Assembly: GCF_051521495.1 (NCBI RefSeq)
Contig: NZ_CP150355.1
Coordinates: forward strand, 1,984,001 to 2,048,000
Source: Sorangium sp051521495
Lineage (GTDB): Bacteria > Myxococcota_A > Polyangia > Polyangiales > Polyangiaceae
Direction of reading: 5' to 3'
Length of the DNA: 64,000 nt
A model generated the notes under the pieces. The model did no database searches, had not been told where the DNA came from, and saw nothing but the letters and a program-made list of their open reading frames with translations. Numbering within the stretch: position 1 is the stretch's first letter; every line of letters starts with the position of its first letter. A program made the translations under genes and the position numbers. This document shows, in pieces, positions 1-9,100 of this stretch.

Positions 1-808
1 CCGTGAACCAAAGATTGCCGTCCAGCCCGAGGGTGATGGCCCCGGGGCCGCGATCCAGCGCGGGGAGCGCGAACTCCGTCACGGTCCCGTGGGTGTCGAT
101 CTTCGCGATCTCGCGCGCCGTGGTGAACCAGATTTTGAGGTCGGGTCCGAGCGTCATCGCGTTGGGGCTGATGGCCGAGGCCGGCAGCGGGTACTCGGTC
201 ACGGTCCCGGACGTGCTGATCCGCGCGATCTTGTTCGCGAACGTCTCCGAGACCCAGAGGTTTCCATCGACTCCAGCCGCGATCCCGCGCGGTTGGCTGC
301 CGGCGGTCGGCAGCGCGAACTCGGTGATCACCCCGGCCGGCGTGATGCGCCCGACCTTGTTGCCGAGGACCTCGGTGAACCACACATTCCCATCGAATCC
401 CAGCGTGATCCCGGACGGGGCCGCGTTGCTCGTCGGGATAGCGTACTCAGTGACGGCGCCGCTCGTTGTGATCGCCCCGATCTGGTTTCTCACTGAATCG
501 GTGAACCAGATCCGGCCATCCGGACCGAGGGTGATGCCGCCCGGGTTCGCGTTGGCCGCGAGCGGGTACTCGGTCACGTTGCCGCTGGAATCCGCGGCCG
601 CAATCTTCTTGGCGGAGGGCTCGGTGAACCAGACGCGGCCGTCAGGGCCGAAGGTGATGGTCCCCGGCGTGGCGTCCGAAGGAATGGCGTACTCCGTGAT
701 GTCACCCACGGACGCCGCCGGGCAATGCCCGGCGCTCGCGTGCTCCGCCTGCGCCATCAATGCGGCGCCGACCATCATCGACAAGGCAACAATCGACTTT
801 TTCTTCAT
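1..808 (-). CDS. virginiamycin B lyase-like beta-propeller protein, exported (3' end outside window)
   Basis: Read on the minus strand from ATG at 808, this frame stays open to the window edge (269 residues, incomplete). It begins with a basic stretch and a hydrophobic signal-like segment ending near an ASAG motif, then repeats a unit of about 45 residues. Each unit carries TEY/TEF, a P-x-G-I-T-x-G-x-D-G stretch and a WFTE/WFTD element, for example DGNVWFTE and DGRVWFTE. That is the blade signature of the streptogramin lyase (Vgb) seven-bladed propeller family. True Vgb opens the streptogramin B ring, but most family members in environmental bacteria have unknown substrates, so resistance is not implied. 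A weak AGAGAA-type ribosome site precedes the start. The predicted location is periplasmic or extracellular. Confidence 0.8.
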   Translation of the reverse strand, partial: MKKKSIVALSMMVGAALMAQAEHASAGHCPAASVGDITEYAIPSDATPGTITFGPDGRVWFTEPSAKKIAAADSSGNVTEYPLAANANPGGITLGPDGRIWFTDSVRNQIGAITTSGAVTEYAIPTSNAAPSGITLGFDGNVWFTEVLGNKVGRITPAGVITEFALPTAGSQPRGIAAGVDGNLWVSETFANKIARISTSGTVTEYPLPASAISPNAMTLGPDLKIWFTTAREIAKIDTHGTVTEFALPALDRGPGAITLGLDGNLWFT

Positions 809-1912
809 TTCATTCTCTATCAGGGTTTGAGGTTGAGAGCGTCTCGCGAGATCTCCTGTCACGAATCTGCGAATGCCGCGGCAACGCCGCGCGCCGGCGT
901 TGCTCGTCGAGAGCGTCGCTATGCGCGCTCTCGCTCGCTGCCTCTACGCGCTCACGCTCGTCAGCGGTTCGTCACGATCCCGCTCGGCGCCCCGTTCTGA
1001 ACTGCGTCGACAAACTGCGTGCACACACGGTGCGTCCCCCATTCCCTCCCCGGCACCAGATTCCGTCCTATATCGATTCGCACCTGTTTGCTCGTAAGAC
1101 GAACCATCTAGCCACGGAGAAAATTACGCTCCGCGCGTGAATGGAGTGTCAGCGCCAGGCGCGCGCGATGAGAACGCAACGCCGAGACCGCGCGCCGGCC
1201 GGACCTGCCAAACAGGTTGTTTGAACGGCCATGGCTCCATGGAGCCGATGGCCGGACCCATTCATGTCACCCCCAACGATCGCGAACTGCCGGCGCGGCG
1301 CTGCCAACCGGCGGAAGCGAGGACGAGCCGCGCTCCTGCCTCTGCTGGTCACCCCGCGTCAGAATGCACTGGTGACACGCTCGAACGCTCAAGCATTTGC
1401 GCGATTCGGGCGCATCAATGCAATCGATACCCACACGTCATAGCTCGCTATGCGGGGGGGACGGCAGCCATGCCCCCCGGCGGCTTCGTGTGGGGCAGAC
1501 TATAGTCGGTGCGAGGAGGAAATGCGCGAAGTTTGTGTTACGTATTACCGACGTGTGTCCTGTGATGACGTGATCCTGTTGTCCGCGATCGGCGCGCCGA
1601 TCCATTCGAGAACGATTGGGCTGTCAACTCTGCGACGGTCCTGTGCCGGAACGGTAGAACGCCAGCACCCGACACCGCTGCTCGAGAACGATTGGGCTGT
1701 CAACTCTGCGACGGTCCTGTGCCGGAACGGTAGAACGCCAGCGCCCGACACCGCTGCTCCCGCGAGCGCAGGCGTCGCGCGTTCAGGCAGCTGCGCGCGA
1801 GATCGGGGCGGCAGGGATCGCGGCGCCAGCTGCCCGCCCCCTCGCCGCGCGGCGCGCGGCCGCCAGCAGCAAGTCTCTCCTCGCCATCCGAATGTCGTGT
1901 ACTCTCGCCGAC
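809..1912. other. 1.1-kb gap without a convincing gene
   Basis: Between the divergently oriented Vgb-like and SDR genes I see no open frame with coding character. The frames that are open have poor codon bias and no recognisable motif. The gap holds a 16-bp perfect palindrome (GATCGGCGCGCCGATC, 1587-1602) and, directly after it, a tandem 76-bp duplication listed separately. Both may belong to a decayed element. Confidence 0.5.
1606..1757. repeat. 76-bp tandem direct repeat, two copies
   Basis: Copy one spans 1606-1681 and copy two 1682-1757. They differ at one place only (A at 1667, G at 1743). The unit begins TCGAGAACGATTGGG and ends CCGACACCGCTGC. Near identity implies recent duplication or continuing homogenisation. 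The unit has no obvious coding role. Confidence 0.9.
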
Positions 1913-2698
1913 ATGGCTCCCGTCGTCGTCATCACCGGTGCATCCAGCGGAATCGGTCGATCGCTCGCGTTCTCGTGGGCGAAGCGCGGCGCGCGCGTGG
2001 TGCTGAGTGCGCGCGGGCGAGGCGCGCTCGAGGGCGTCGCCTCGGAGGTGCGCGCGGCGGGCGGCGAGGCCCTCGCCGTGGCCGGCGATGTGACCGTCGA
2101 GGAGGACCGCAAGGCGCTCTGCGAGCAGGCGCTCGGCGCGTACGGCCGGCTGGACGTGCTGGTGAACAACGCCGGGCGCGGCTACTACACGCCTTCGATC
2201 GAGATCGACCCCGCCGAGCTCGAGGCGATCTACCGGCTGAACGTCGTCGCCCCCATGCGCCTCGCGCAGCTCGCGATCGAGCCCCTCGCGGGCGCGAAGG
2301 GCACCATCGTCATGGTCTCCTCCGTCGCGGGGCTCGTCGCCGCGCCTCGGATGGGCCCGTACGCCTCGTCGAAGTTCGCGCTGGAGGCGCTCGCGATGTC
2401 GCTCCGCGCGGAGCTCTCGTCGCGCGGCGTGCGCGTGCTCGTGGTGCGGCCGGGCCCGGTCGAGACCCCGTTCCACGCGCACTCCGTGGTGACCGACGAC
2501 AACATCGGCTACCGCCCGCCGGGCCACAAGAAGCAGAGCCCGGACGCGGTCGCCGAGATGATCGTGCGCGCCGTCGAGGCGGGCCGCGACGTCCTGGAGA
2601 CGAGCCTGTTCGTGAAGGCCGCGAGCCTCGCCGCCCGCGTGGCGCCCGGCCCCATGCGCTGGCTCTCGAAGCGGATGGCGCGCCGCTCCGGGCTCTGA
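1913..2698 (+). CDS. short-chain dehydrogenase/reductase (SDR), classical type
   Basis: The 261-residue product has the classical SDR signatures in order: the nucleotide-binding TGASSGIG near residue 8, the NNAG structural motif near residue 85, a catalytic Ser in MVSSVAG, and the YASSK Tyr-x3-Lys active site. After it comes a V-x-PGPVETPF stretch typical of the substrate loop. It should be a cytoplasmic NAD(P)-dependent oxidoreductase; the substrate cannot be read from sequence. I chose ATG 1913 because MAPVVVITG fits the family start. An in-frame ATG at 1892 would add seven residues. Neither has a clear ribosome site. It faces a convergent operon, with tandem repeats between the two 3' ends. 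Confidence 0.88.
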   Translation: MAPVVVITGASSGIGRSLAFSWAKRGARVVLSARGRGALEGVASEVRAAGGEALAVAGDVTVEEDRKALCEQALGAYGRLDVLVNNAGRGYYTPSIEIDPAELEAIYRLNVVAPMRLAQLAIEPLAGAKGTIVMVSSVAGLVAAPRMGPYASSKFALEALAMSLRAELSSRGVRVLVVRPGPVETPFHAHSVVTDDNIGYRPPGHKKQSPDAVAEMIVRAVEAGRDVLETSLFVKAASLAARVAPGPMRWLSKRMARRSGL

Positions 2699-2787
2699 GA
2701 GGCGTGCCCACCCCGCGGCGGGAACACCGAGCGGGCCGAGCACCCGAGCAGACCGAAGGGAAGGCGGGGGCGGGGAGAGGGCGCTCG

Positions 2788-2852
2788 GAGCGAGCGCCGT
2801 GAGGCGGGCGTTCAGAGCGAGCGCCGCGAGGCAGGCGTTCAGAGCGAGCGCA
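2788..2852. repeat. 27-bp tandem repeats at convergent 3' ends
   Basis: A 27-bp unit (GAGCGAGCGCC-GTGAGGCGGGCG-TTCA) occurs at 2788-2814 and 2815-2841 with minor changes. A third partial copy runs into the 3' end of the di-haem oxidoreductase gene, so the last codons of that gene lie within the repeat. Confidence 0.8.
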
Positions 2853-5160
2853 GGAAGGCGACTACCGCGTCGCGATCTCCCGCGGGGAGCGCCGTGAAGC
2901 GCTGCTTCGCGGCTTCCGCCTCGCCGCCGTGCCACAGGATCGCCTCGACGAGGTTGCGCGCGCGGCCGTCGTGCAGCAGCTGGGTGTGGCCGTTCACGGC
3001 CTCGAGTAGCCCGATGCCCCACAGCGGCGGCGTCCGCCACTCGCGCGGCCCCGCGAGGTGCTCGCTCGACGACGTGTCCGCGAGCTCTTCTCCCATGTCG
3101 TGCAGGAGCAGATCGCTGAAGGGCTGGATGAGCTGATCCCGCAGCTCGACGAGCGGGTGGCGGCTGCCCGTCTTCATCGAGGGGACATGGCAGCTCGCGC
3201 ACCCTGCCTGGCTGAACAGCGCCTCGCCGCGCTGGACGGCCGGGTCCTCCGTGTCGCGGCGCGGCGGCACGCCGAGCATGCGCATGTAGGTCGCGAGCCT
3301 GTCGAGATCCTCGTCGGAGAGCTCCGGATCCCCGCGCGTGCCGGCCTGGCAGCCCGCCTGCGCCTCGCCACACTCCTCGACCGGGAACAGGCTCGTCGTC
3401 ACGCCCATGTCCGCCACCAGCGCGTCGGCGACCTGATGGGGCACGCTCACCTTGCTCGCCTTCCAGCCGAAGCGCCCTATCCGCAGCACCCCCGAGACCG
3501 GGTCCGGGATCAGGTTCGGACGGCCCGAGATCCCATCCTGGTTGCAGTCCACCCCATCTGCGCGCTCGAGCAGCGCCTCCTCGGCGATCGCCTCGAGGAG
3601 GCCCATGCCCACGATCGGACGGGCGACACGGACCGAGTAGCTCGCGATCGGCCCGGCGGAGAGCCCGCTGAAGCGGAACGCGGGCCGTCGCAGGACGTAC
3701 GGCGTGCCGTCGGGAAACTCGCCGGGCTCCTCCGTGTAGGCCACGGTGGCCGTGCCCTCGCTGGCGCTCCCGCCCTGCGCCTTGTCCTGCAGCTGCCGGC
3801 CGTAGCTCGGGTCTACCGTGGGCCCGCCGTCCGCGCGCGTCCCGGCGCCGAACAGCTTCACGACGGAGGTCTCCATCGCCTCGCCGGGCTCGGGCGGTGC
3901 GCCGCGACCGTTGTTGATGTGGCAGCCCACGCACGCCGCCTGGTTCGAGAGCGGCCCCGCCTTGCCGGCCTGCTCGTCGAAGACGGGGTTGCCGCCCTCG
4001 CTGTGCTCGCCGGTGGCGAAATCCGTATGGAACAGGCGGCGCCCCTCGAGGAAGGGCTGGATGGAGCTCTCCTGGATGTTGAGCGCCATCTGCTCGTAAT
4101 AGAGATGGGGCTCCTCATAGATGTACGGTATCGTCCCGTCGCCGCCCGACAGGGCCACCTCGTTCGGCTCGTTGAACGGCGTCAGCTCGCCGCTGCCGAC
4201 GCGGTAGCGGAACGTGTCGCTGTAATAGCTGGTCCTCCCCTCGACCGTCCCCGCGTCGAGGAACACGCCGAACTCGAACTCGAGCAGATCGCCCTCGCGG
4301 ATCTCCCGGCCCTCCCTGGCGTTGCGATCCACCACGAACTCCCAATGGGTGTTCGTGATGCGGTCCATGCCGTTGTTCGAGTCGAACACGTTGCCCTCGC
4401 CCGAGTACCAGCAGCGGAAATTGATGGTCTGGTCCTTCGACGCGTTCGCGACGGGGAGCCAGGTGAACTTGACGGTGCTGCCGCCCGCCGGGATCGCGTC
4501 CTCGACGATGAACTTGTAGCTTCGGTTCTCGAAATAGCGCGGCTGGTACGGGCTGAACTCTTTCTCTTTCTCGTGGCGGCCCCGCACGCGCCCCGCCGCC
4601 TCGAGCGTGATCGTCGCGTCCGCGGCCGTCGTGGTGATCGGCTTGCCCTCCGTGGCCGAGGCGAACAGCGGGGAGATGTCGCCGCTCACGCCGGAGCACG
4701 CGCCGGGAGAGACCTCGCCGCCGTCGCAGGCCGCGGCGGGCGGCGCTCCCGCGGAGAAATAAGCGTAGATGGCCTCGATGTCGCCCGCCGCGATCTGCTG
4801 CTCGTTGAAGGGCGGCATTCGCGCCGTCCCCGTGCGCCCCGTGCGCACCTGCGCCGTGAACTCCTCCAGCGTGCCGTCGAAGGCGAACAGATCGGGAAAC
4901 CCGCTGGTCGGCTTTCCGTGGGCGCTATGGCACCCGCCGCAGTTCAGCGCGAACGCCTGCGGCAGCGCCGGCCCGTCGCTCGCCTCCGTGCAGGGCGCGC
5001 CCGGGGGACCGCCGCCCTCGCCCGGCGGGGGAGGCTCCGGCGGAGGAGATGCAGGCGACAGGTCGCTCGAGCACCCGAGCTCTGCTGCGCAGATCGCGAG
5101 CAGCCCGAGCGCGACATGGAGACCCCCGGACACCAACCGACGTGAGCGGCTTTCGAACAT
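2839..5160 (-). CDS. multihaem c-type di-haem oxidoreductase (DUF1111-like), exported
   Basis: The 773-residue exported protein opens with a basic/hydrophobic leader and a Pro/Gly-rich linker. Three CxxCH c-haem sites follow: CGGCH near residue 74, CVGCH near 410 and CASCH near 654. The first sits in a short cytochrome c-like domain with a distal MPPF methionine. The last two frame a DUF1111-type di-haem oxidoreductase domain, once called putative thiol oxidoreductase, including FHTDFATGE and the conserved C-terminal LLHDMGEEL and LWGIGLL stretches. A middle segment of about 200 residues (180-380) looks beta-rich and is not recognised. GGAGG lies 10 nt before ATG. It is the last gene of a three-gene minus-strand operon; c-haem and signal place it in the periplasm, where it probably moves electrons. 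The acceptor is unknown. Confidence 0.85.
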   Translation of the reverse strand: MFESRSRRLVSGGLHVALGLLAICAAELGCSSDLSPASPPPEPPPPGEGGGPPGAPCTEASDGPALPQAFALNCGGCHSAHGKPTSGFPDLFAFDGTLEEFTAQVRTGRTGTARMPPFNEQQIAAGDIEAIYAYFSAGAPPAAACDGGEVSPGACSGVSGDISPLFASATEGKPITTTAADATITLEAAGRVRGRHEKEKEFSPYQPRYFENRSYKFIVEDAIPAGGSTVKFTWLPVANASKDQTINFRCWYSGEGNVFDSNNGMDRITNTHWEFVVDRNAREGREIREGDLLEFEFGVFLDAGTVEGRTSYYSDTFRYRVGSGELTPFNEPNEVALSGGDGTIPYIYEEPHLYYEQMALNIQESSIQPFLEGRRLFHTDFATGEHSEGGNPVFDEQAGKAGPLSNQAACVGCHINNGRGAPPEPGEAMETSVVKLFGAGTRADGGPTVDPSYGRQLQDKAQGGSASEGTATVAYTEEPGEFPDGTPYVLRRPAFRFSGLSAGPIASYSVRVARPIVGMGLLEAIAEEALLERADGVDCNQDGISGRPNLIPDPVSGVLRIGRFGWKASKVSVPHQVADALVADMGVTTSLFPVEECGEAQAGCQAGTRGDPELSDEDLDRLATYMRMLGVPPRRDTEDPAVQRGEALFSQAGCASCHVPSMKTGSRHPLVELRDQLIQPFSDLLLHDMGEELADTSSSEHLAGPREWRTPPLWGIGLLEAVNGHTQLLHDGRARNLVEAILWHGGEAEAAKQRFTALPAGDRDAVVAFLRSL

Positions 5161-5212
5161 CGCGTTTCGACCTCCGGTGTGAGCCCATCCATCGAGACCG
5201 TGACCCCCCGAG

Positions 5213-6790
5213 CTACCGCAGGATCTCCTCGAGCAGCGCGTTCGGCACGCCGCGGAGATCGTCGCCGAACGACGCGACGCCGAGGCCGTAGTACTCGTTC
5301 ATGATGGTGAACCACAGATCGCGGAGCTGGCGATCATTGCCGAGGGCGCCATAGGCGACGTGCGCGTCGTTCAAGAAGACGCCATCGCCGCCCAGGAGGA
5401 CGATGGGCAGATCGTAGGCGTCGTGGTCGTGCGTGCGCATCTCGCTCATGTAGACCATCACGGAGTGATCGAGCACCGTCCCGTCGCCCTCGGGGATCGC
5501 GTCGAGCCGCTGCGCGAGCTGCGCTGTCTTCTGGCCGAGCCAGCAGTTGATCGCCGCGAAATCGAGGTTGCTCTCCTCGACCACGGCGTAGCGGCCGCCC
5601 TCGTCCGTGGTGCCCAGGTTGCCGGGGCCGTGCTGGCAGGCGTGATAGTGCAGGCTGCTGCCTTCCCGGTACTCGAGGCCCACCTTCGCGCGGACGTCGG
5701 CCGGGATGCACCGGTACTCGAACTCGGAGCGCGCGTCGTCGAGCATGTGGGTGATCACGCGCGTCACGTCGCATTGAATGGCCATGACGATGAGATCGAT
5801 CATCACGTTCGCGTGATCGTCGTGCTTGTATTCGCCGGCTTCCGTGCTGTCGTTCTCGTTGAGCCCCTCCTGCTGGCCCGGCGGCTCGGGGACCACCCCG
5901 GGCTCGGCGATCGGGCTGCAGCCGAGGCTCGACGGGGGCATCGTCGACTGGACGCGGGTCACGTTCTTCTCGGTCTCCCGCAGGGCGTCGAGGTACTGCT
6001 GGAGGATCTTGCGATCCTCGGAGCCGACCCGGCGCATGAGCGAGTTCGCGTCCCCGAGCACCGCGTCGATGACGCTCTTCTCGGTCGCCGCGCGGCGCTC
6101 CGCCTCGATCCTGGCCTGCTCGTCGGTCTGCCCTGGCACGGGGGGCGCGCTCGCCGCGCCGGCGTTGACGAGCGCGTCGAACACCGCCTTGGGGTTGACC
6201 GAGCGCTTCAGAGGCTCCCGCGGGCTCTTCCAGGAGACGGCCTGATTGTAGGCGTAGCTGCGCCCGTCGAAGAAGCCGGGCTTCACCCCGAGCCCGGTCT
6301 GCAGCGACGGGATGCGGGTCGCCTGCTCCGGGCCTGCCTTCTGGACGATGAGCTGGTCGACCGAGACGCCGTTGCCCACCCACTCTCCGAGGTCCTGCCC
6401 CGCGGCCCTCCCCAGCTGATCGGCGTCGACGCAGGTCGACAGCGCGGCCATGAGGCGCGAGTGGGACGGCTCGAGGAACGCGTTCTGCTCCTTGCTCCAC
6501 GTGTGGTTGCCGAGGCGGCTTATCATGAGCATCTTCGATTTCACCGGCGCGAAGTGCTCGAGCACCCGCGGCAGCTTGAAATCGGCGCCCCTCAGCGTCT
6601 GGCCGAACGCGGGCGCCGTCTCCCACCAGTGGTGGGGCGCGCCGTTCGGGAAGGTGCAGAGCAAGAAGCGCTTCGGCGTGCCGCGTTCCCCGCCGCGCGC
6701 GCTGCGCGGCGCGAGGCTCTCGAGAAACGGCAGCGCCAGGCAGACGCCCGCGCCGCGCAACAGGTTCCTGCGTGTCATTCCGCGTTTCAT
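5213..6790 (-). CDS. DUF1552 protein with twin-arginine leader
   Basis: The 525-residue product starts with a TAT-like leader (TRRNLLRGAG followed by a hydrophobic core), as is usual for DUF1552 proteins. Family features are visible along the chain: RFLLCTFPNGAPHHWW, a GNHTW...SHSRLM region, VSVDQLIV, and near the C-terminus the MVYMSEM and LPIVLLGG stretches, which recall the alkaline phosphatase/sulfatase-like DUF1501/1552 superfamily. The biochemical role is unknown. These genes regularly pair with DUF1592/1588/1585 proteins in myxobacteria and planctomycetes, as here, where the partner lies 52 bp upstream. The ORF is full length and uninterrupted. TAT export suggests folding with a cofactor in the cytoplasm before transport. 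Confidence 0.88.
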   Translation of the reverse strand: MKRGMTRRNLLRGAGVCLALPFLESLAPRSARGGERGTPKRFLLCTFPNGAPHHWWETAPAFGQTLRGADFKLPRVLEHFAPVKSKMLMISRLGNHTWSKEQNAFLEPSHSRLMAALSTCVDADQLGRAAGQDLGEWVGNGVSVDQLIVQKAGPEQATRIPSLQTGLGVKPGFFDGRSYAYNQAVSWKSPREPLKRSVNPKAVFDALVNAGAASAPPVPGQTDEQARIEAERRAATEKSVIDAVLGDANSLMRRVGSEDRKILQQYLDALRETEKNVTRVQSTMPPSSLGCSPIAEPGVVPEPPGQQEGLNENDSTEAGEYKHDDHANVMIDLIVMAIQCDVTRVITHMLDDARSEFEYRCIPADVRAKVGLEYREGSSLHYHACQHGPGNLGTTDEGGRYAVVEESNLDFAAINCWLGQKTAQLAQRLDAIPEGDGTVLDHSVMVYMSEMRTHDHDAYDLPIVLLGGDGVFLNDAHVAYGALGNDRQLRDLWFTIMNEYYGLGVASFGDDLRGVPNALLEEILR

Positions 6791-6842
6791 GTGCGCATCG
6801 CTCCTTCGTGCTCGATCCCGTGCAGAGACAACGCCCGCGGCC

Positions 6843-8045
6843 TCACTGCGCCCCGCCCTTCGCCGCGCGGCGGAACGCGTCGCTGGTCACCACCTGCTTC
6901 ACCAGCTCCGCGATCGTCCCGCTGCCCCAGCGCGCGGCGATCTCCTGGAGCGCGCCCCTGTCGTCGCCGACGGGGCGCCGGCGCAAGGCGTAGGTGAAGA
7001 GCTGCTCGGAGGGGCAGAGCCCGAGCTGGGGGTCCTTCTGGAGCTCCGGGATGAGGCCCGTGATGTCCTGGAACTCCGCGTCTCCGTACTTGCCTGTCGC
7101 GTCGACCGCGTCGCCGTTCGGGTACTCGGTCCGGTAGGCGCCTATCGCGTCGAAGTTCTCCAGGCTCAGCCCGATCGGGTCGAGGAGGTTGTGGCAGCCC
7201 GCGCAGTCCGGAGACGCGCGGTGCTTCTCGAGCTTCTCGCGGACGTTGTCGACGGGGCCCGAGTCGCCGCCGGCGGCCTCGAGCTCCGGGATATCCACGC
7301 CGGCGGGAGGGGCCAAGTCGGCGCAGTAGAGCTGCGCGAGGATCGTCTTCGCGCGGGACGTGGGAGAGGTCCGCTCGGCGCGCGAGGAGAGCGTGAGGAA
7401 CGCGGGGAGCGTGAGGAACCCGCGGCGCCCGCCCTCGGGGTCGTTCGCATAGAGCGGCGCGAGCGGCGCGCTCTCCGGGTGGGGCGCCGTGAGGAACTCG
7501 GACCACGGCCGCTCGCCGGTCGTGAAGCCGGTGAAAAAGGCGTTGGCCTGGTCGATCATCGCGCCCTTCACCTCGTCGTTCCAGCCCGGGAACAGCGCCG
7601 CGTCGACGCTGTGGCTGGGGAGCGTGCGGGTCCCGAGCCACTGCCCGAAGAAGTTCTGGAAGAACGCGGCGCTCTTCGGGTCGTCCAGCATGCGGTCCAC
7701 CTGCTGCCCGAGCTCGTCCTCGGTGGCCAGCTCATCGCGCTCTGCCGCGTCGAAGAGCGCCTCGTCCGGGAGCGAGCTCCAGAGCAGGTACGAGAGGCGC
7801 GACGCGATCTCGTGGCCGTTCAGGGCGCCCGGCGATCGCTTCGAGTCGGGGCCGAGCTCGATCCGCAGGAGGAAATTCGGCGACGTCAGCAACGTCCGGA
7901 CGACGTGCTGCACCGCCTCGACGGGGGACATCTCGAGGGTCGTCCGCGCGTCTTCATACTGCGCCGCGTACCTGTCGACCTCCGCCGCCTCGAGCGGGCG
8001 CCGGAAGGCGCGCAGCCCGAAGCGCTCGAGATGCTCAGGAGACAT
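6843..8045 (-). CDS. DUF1592/DUF1588/DUF1585 protein, N-terminally truncated
   Basis: At 400 residues this is short for the family, which usually runs 550-800 and begins with a signal peptide, a c-type haem site and DUF1587. The chain starts directly in DUF1595 (FGLRAFRRPLE). It continues through DUF1592 (SPNFLLRIELG, ASRLSYLLWSSLPD, FFGQWLGTR), DUF1588 (with CAGCH and LLDPIGLSLENFD) and DUF1585 (LFTYALRRRPVG, LVKQVVTSDAFRR). No export signal remains, although its partner proteins are exported. Upstream, a different frame from 8098 reads MTCRLDRVFANPWLAAGG, so a deletion plus frameshift at the 5' end is possible. It is the first gene of the minus-strand operon with DUF1552 and DUF1111 proteins. 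It may be non-functional. Confidence 0.82.
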   Translation of the reverse strand: MSPEHLERFGLRAFRRPLEAAEVDRYAAQYEDARTTLEMSPVEAVQHVVRTLLTSPNFLLRIELGPDSKRSPGALNGHEIASRLSYLLWSSLPDEALFDAAERDELATEDELGQQVDRMLDDPKSAAFFQNFFGQWLGTRTLPSHSVDAALFPGWNDEVKGAMIDQANAFFTGFTTGERPWSEFLTAPHPESAPLAPLYANDPEGGRRGFLTLPAFLTLSSRAERTSPTSRAKTILAQLYCADLAPPAGVDIPELEAAGGDSGPVDNVREKLEKHRASPDCAGCHNLLDPIGLSLENFDAIGAYRTEYPNGDAVDATGKYGDAEFQDITGLIPELQKDPQLGLCPSEQLFTYALRRRPVGDDRGALQEIAARWGSGTIAELVKQVVTSDAFRRAAKGGAQ

Positions 8046-8197
8046 CCCCCGGCGGCGAGCCAGGGATTCGCGAACACTCGGTCAAGTCGGCACGTCATGG
8101 TCGGCTCCCGCGTGTGAAATCTGCATTCACCCCCTCGTGACCGGAGCGCGTGCCTTTCGTGATCCAATCGACCGCGCGGTCGCGCTAGGATCAGCTC

Positions 8198-9100
8198 GTG
8201 TCGTGCGCGCGGAAGACTACGGTGATGGCGTTGCTCCTCGGGTTATCCGGGTGTGGGGCAGATGTGGAGATCGCGGTGGGTCGTATGACTCCGACGTCGG
8301 CTGTGAGCAGCAGTGGGGAAGGGGGCGGCAGCGTCGCCGTGGGCAGCGGCGGTGAAGCGGGCAGCGGCGGCGGGGTGGGCAGCGGCGGTGAGGCGGGCAG
8401 CGGCGCTGCCCCGTGCGATGTGCTGCCGTCTCCGGCTCACCGGTACACGTTCGACGGGGCGGGGACGACCGTCGCCGATACCGCCGGCGGCGCGGACGGC
8501 GAGATCCTCGGCGGCGCGAGCCTCGATGGCGGAGGGGCGCTCACCCTCGACGGAGAGGACGATTATGTCGATCTGCCCGCGGGGCTCCTCGCGGGATTGC
8601 GCGACGTCACCGTCATGGTCTGGGTCGCCCGCGACGGCGGGGGGGCGTACCTGCGCATCGTCGACTTCGGCATCGGCAGCACGGGTGAGAATCCCGTCGA
8701 GGGCGACGCGAGCGTGGGGCGATCCTACCTGGTCATCACCCCCTCGACGGGCTTCGACGCGCGGGGCATCGCCGCGCTCGCGAGCGACAGCGGCGCCGAG
8801 GGCCAGGTGCAAGTCACCACCGAGCCCACGCTCGATGACGCCGAGATCCACCAGGTCGCCGTGGTCTTCGACGGCGCGGCGGCGACCCTTGCCCTTTACC
8901 TCGACGGTGCGCTCCTCGGCAGCACGCCGGTCGGCTTTCCGCTCTCGGCGATCCAGGACGTGAACAACTGGCTCGGTCGGTCCCAGTTCGATCAGGATCC
9001 GTATTTCGGAGGGCGCTACGACGAGCTGCGCCTCTACCGCGAGGCGCTGCCCGCCTGCGCGATCGAGGCCGCGTGGCGCGCCGGCCCGGATCGGCCCTGA
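8198..9100 (+). CDS. LamG-type lectin/glucanase-fold lipoprotein
   Basis: The 300-residue product starts at GTG 8198, preceded by AGGA at good spacing. Its N-terminus (MALLLGLSGC) is a lipoprotein signal with the Cys in a LSGC box. A low-complexity Gly/Ser/Glu linker (residues 35-70) follows, then a concanavalin A-like LamG domain: HRYTFDGAGTTVADTAGG, DGEDDYVDLPAGLL, VTVMVWVAR, an IHQVAVVFDG core, YLDGALLG and the closing YDELRLYREAL motif. Such domains bind carbohydrate or protein ligands at the cell surface. No catalytic residues are evident. The gene is convergent with the exported-protein gene 8 bp away, with a GGCC-rich hairpin between them. Confidence 0.85.
   Translation: MSCARKTTVMALLLGLSGCGADVEIAVGRMTPTSAVSSSGEGGGSVAVGSGGEAGSGGGVGSGGEAGSGAAPCDVLPSPAHRYTFDGAGTTVADTAGGADGEILGGASLDGGGALTLDGEDDYVDLPAGLLAGLRDVTVMVWVARDGGGAYLRIVDFGIGSTGENPVEGDASVGRSYLVITPSTGFDARGIAALASDSGAEGQVQVTTEPTLDDAEIHQVAVVFDGAAATLALYLDGALLGSTPVGFPLSAIQDVNNWLGRSQFDQDPYFGGRYDELRLYREALPACAIEAAWRAGPDRP

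Noticed and set aside
1..808. Antibiotic-resistance reading of the Vgb-like gene
   Set aside because: The fold signature is shared by many secreted propellers of unknown substrate; catalytic residues could not be verified in the truncated sequence.
1522..1800. Plus-strand frame starting MREVCVTYY after GAGGAGG
   Set aside because: The ribosome site is too close to the ATG, and the frame runs through the 76-bp tandem repeat in different phases and on into antisense-like sequence.
1700..3934. Long minus-strand open frame of 744 codons across the SDR and di-haem genes
   Set aside because: It is Arg/Gly/Ala-rich in the way of antisense frames in very GC-rich DNA, has no motif, and overlaps genes with clear family motifs.
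3058..5145. Plus-strand open frame of 695 codons opposite the di-haem oxidoreductase
   Set aside because: It has low-complexity Arg/Ala/His composition, no domain, and three CxxCH motifs lie on the opposite strand.
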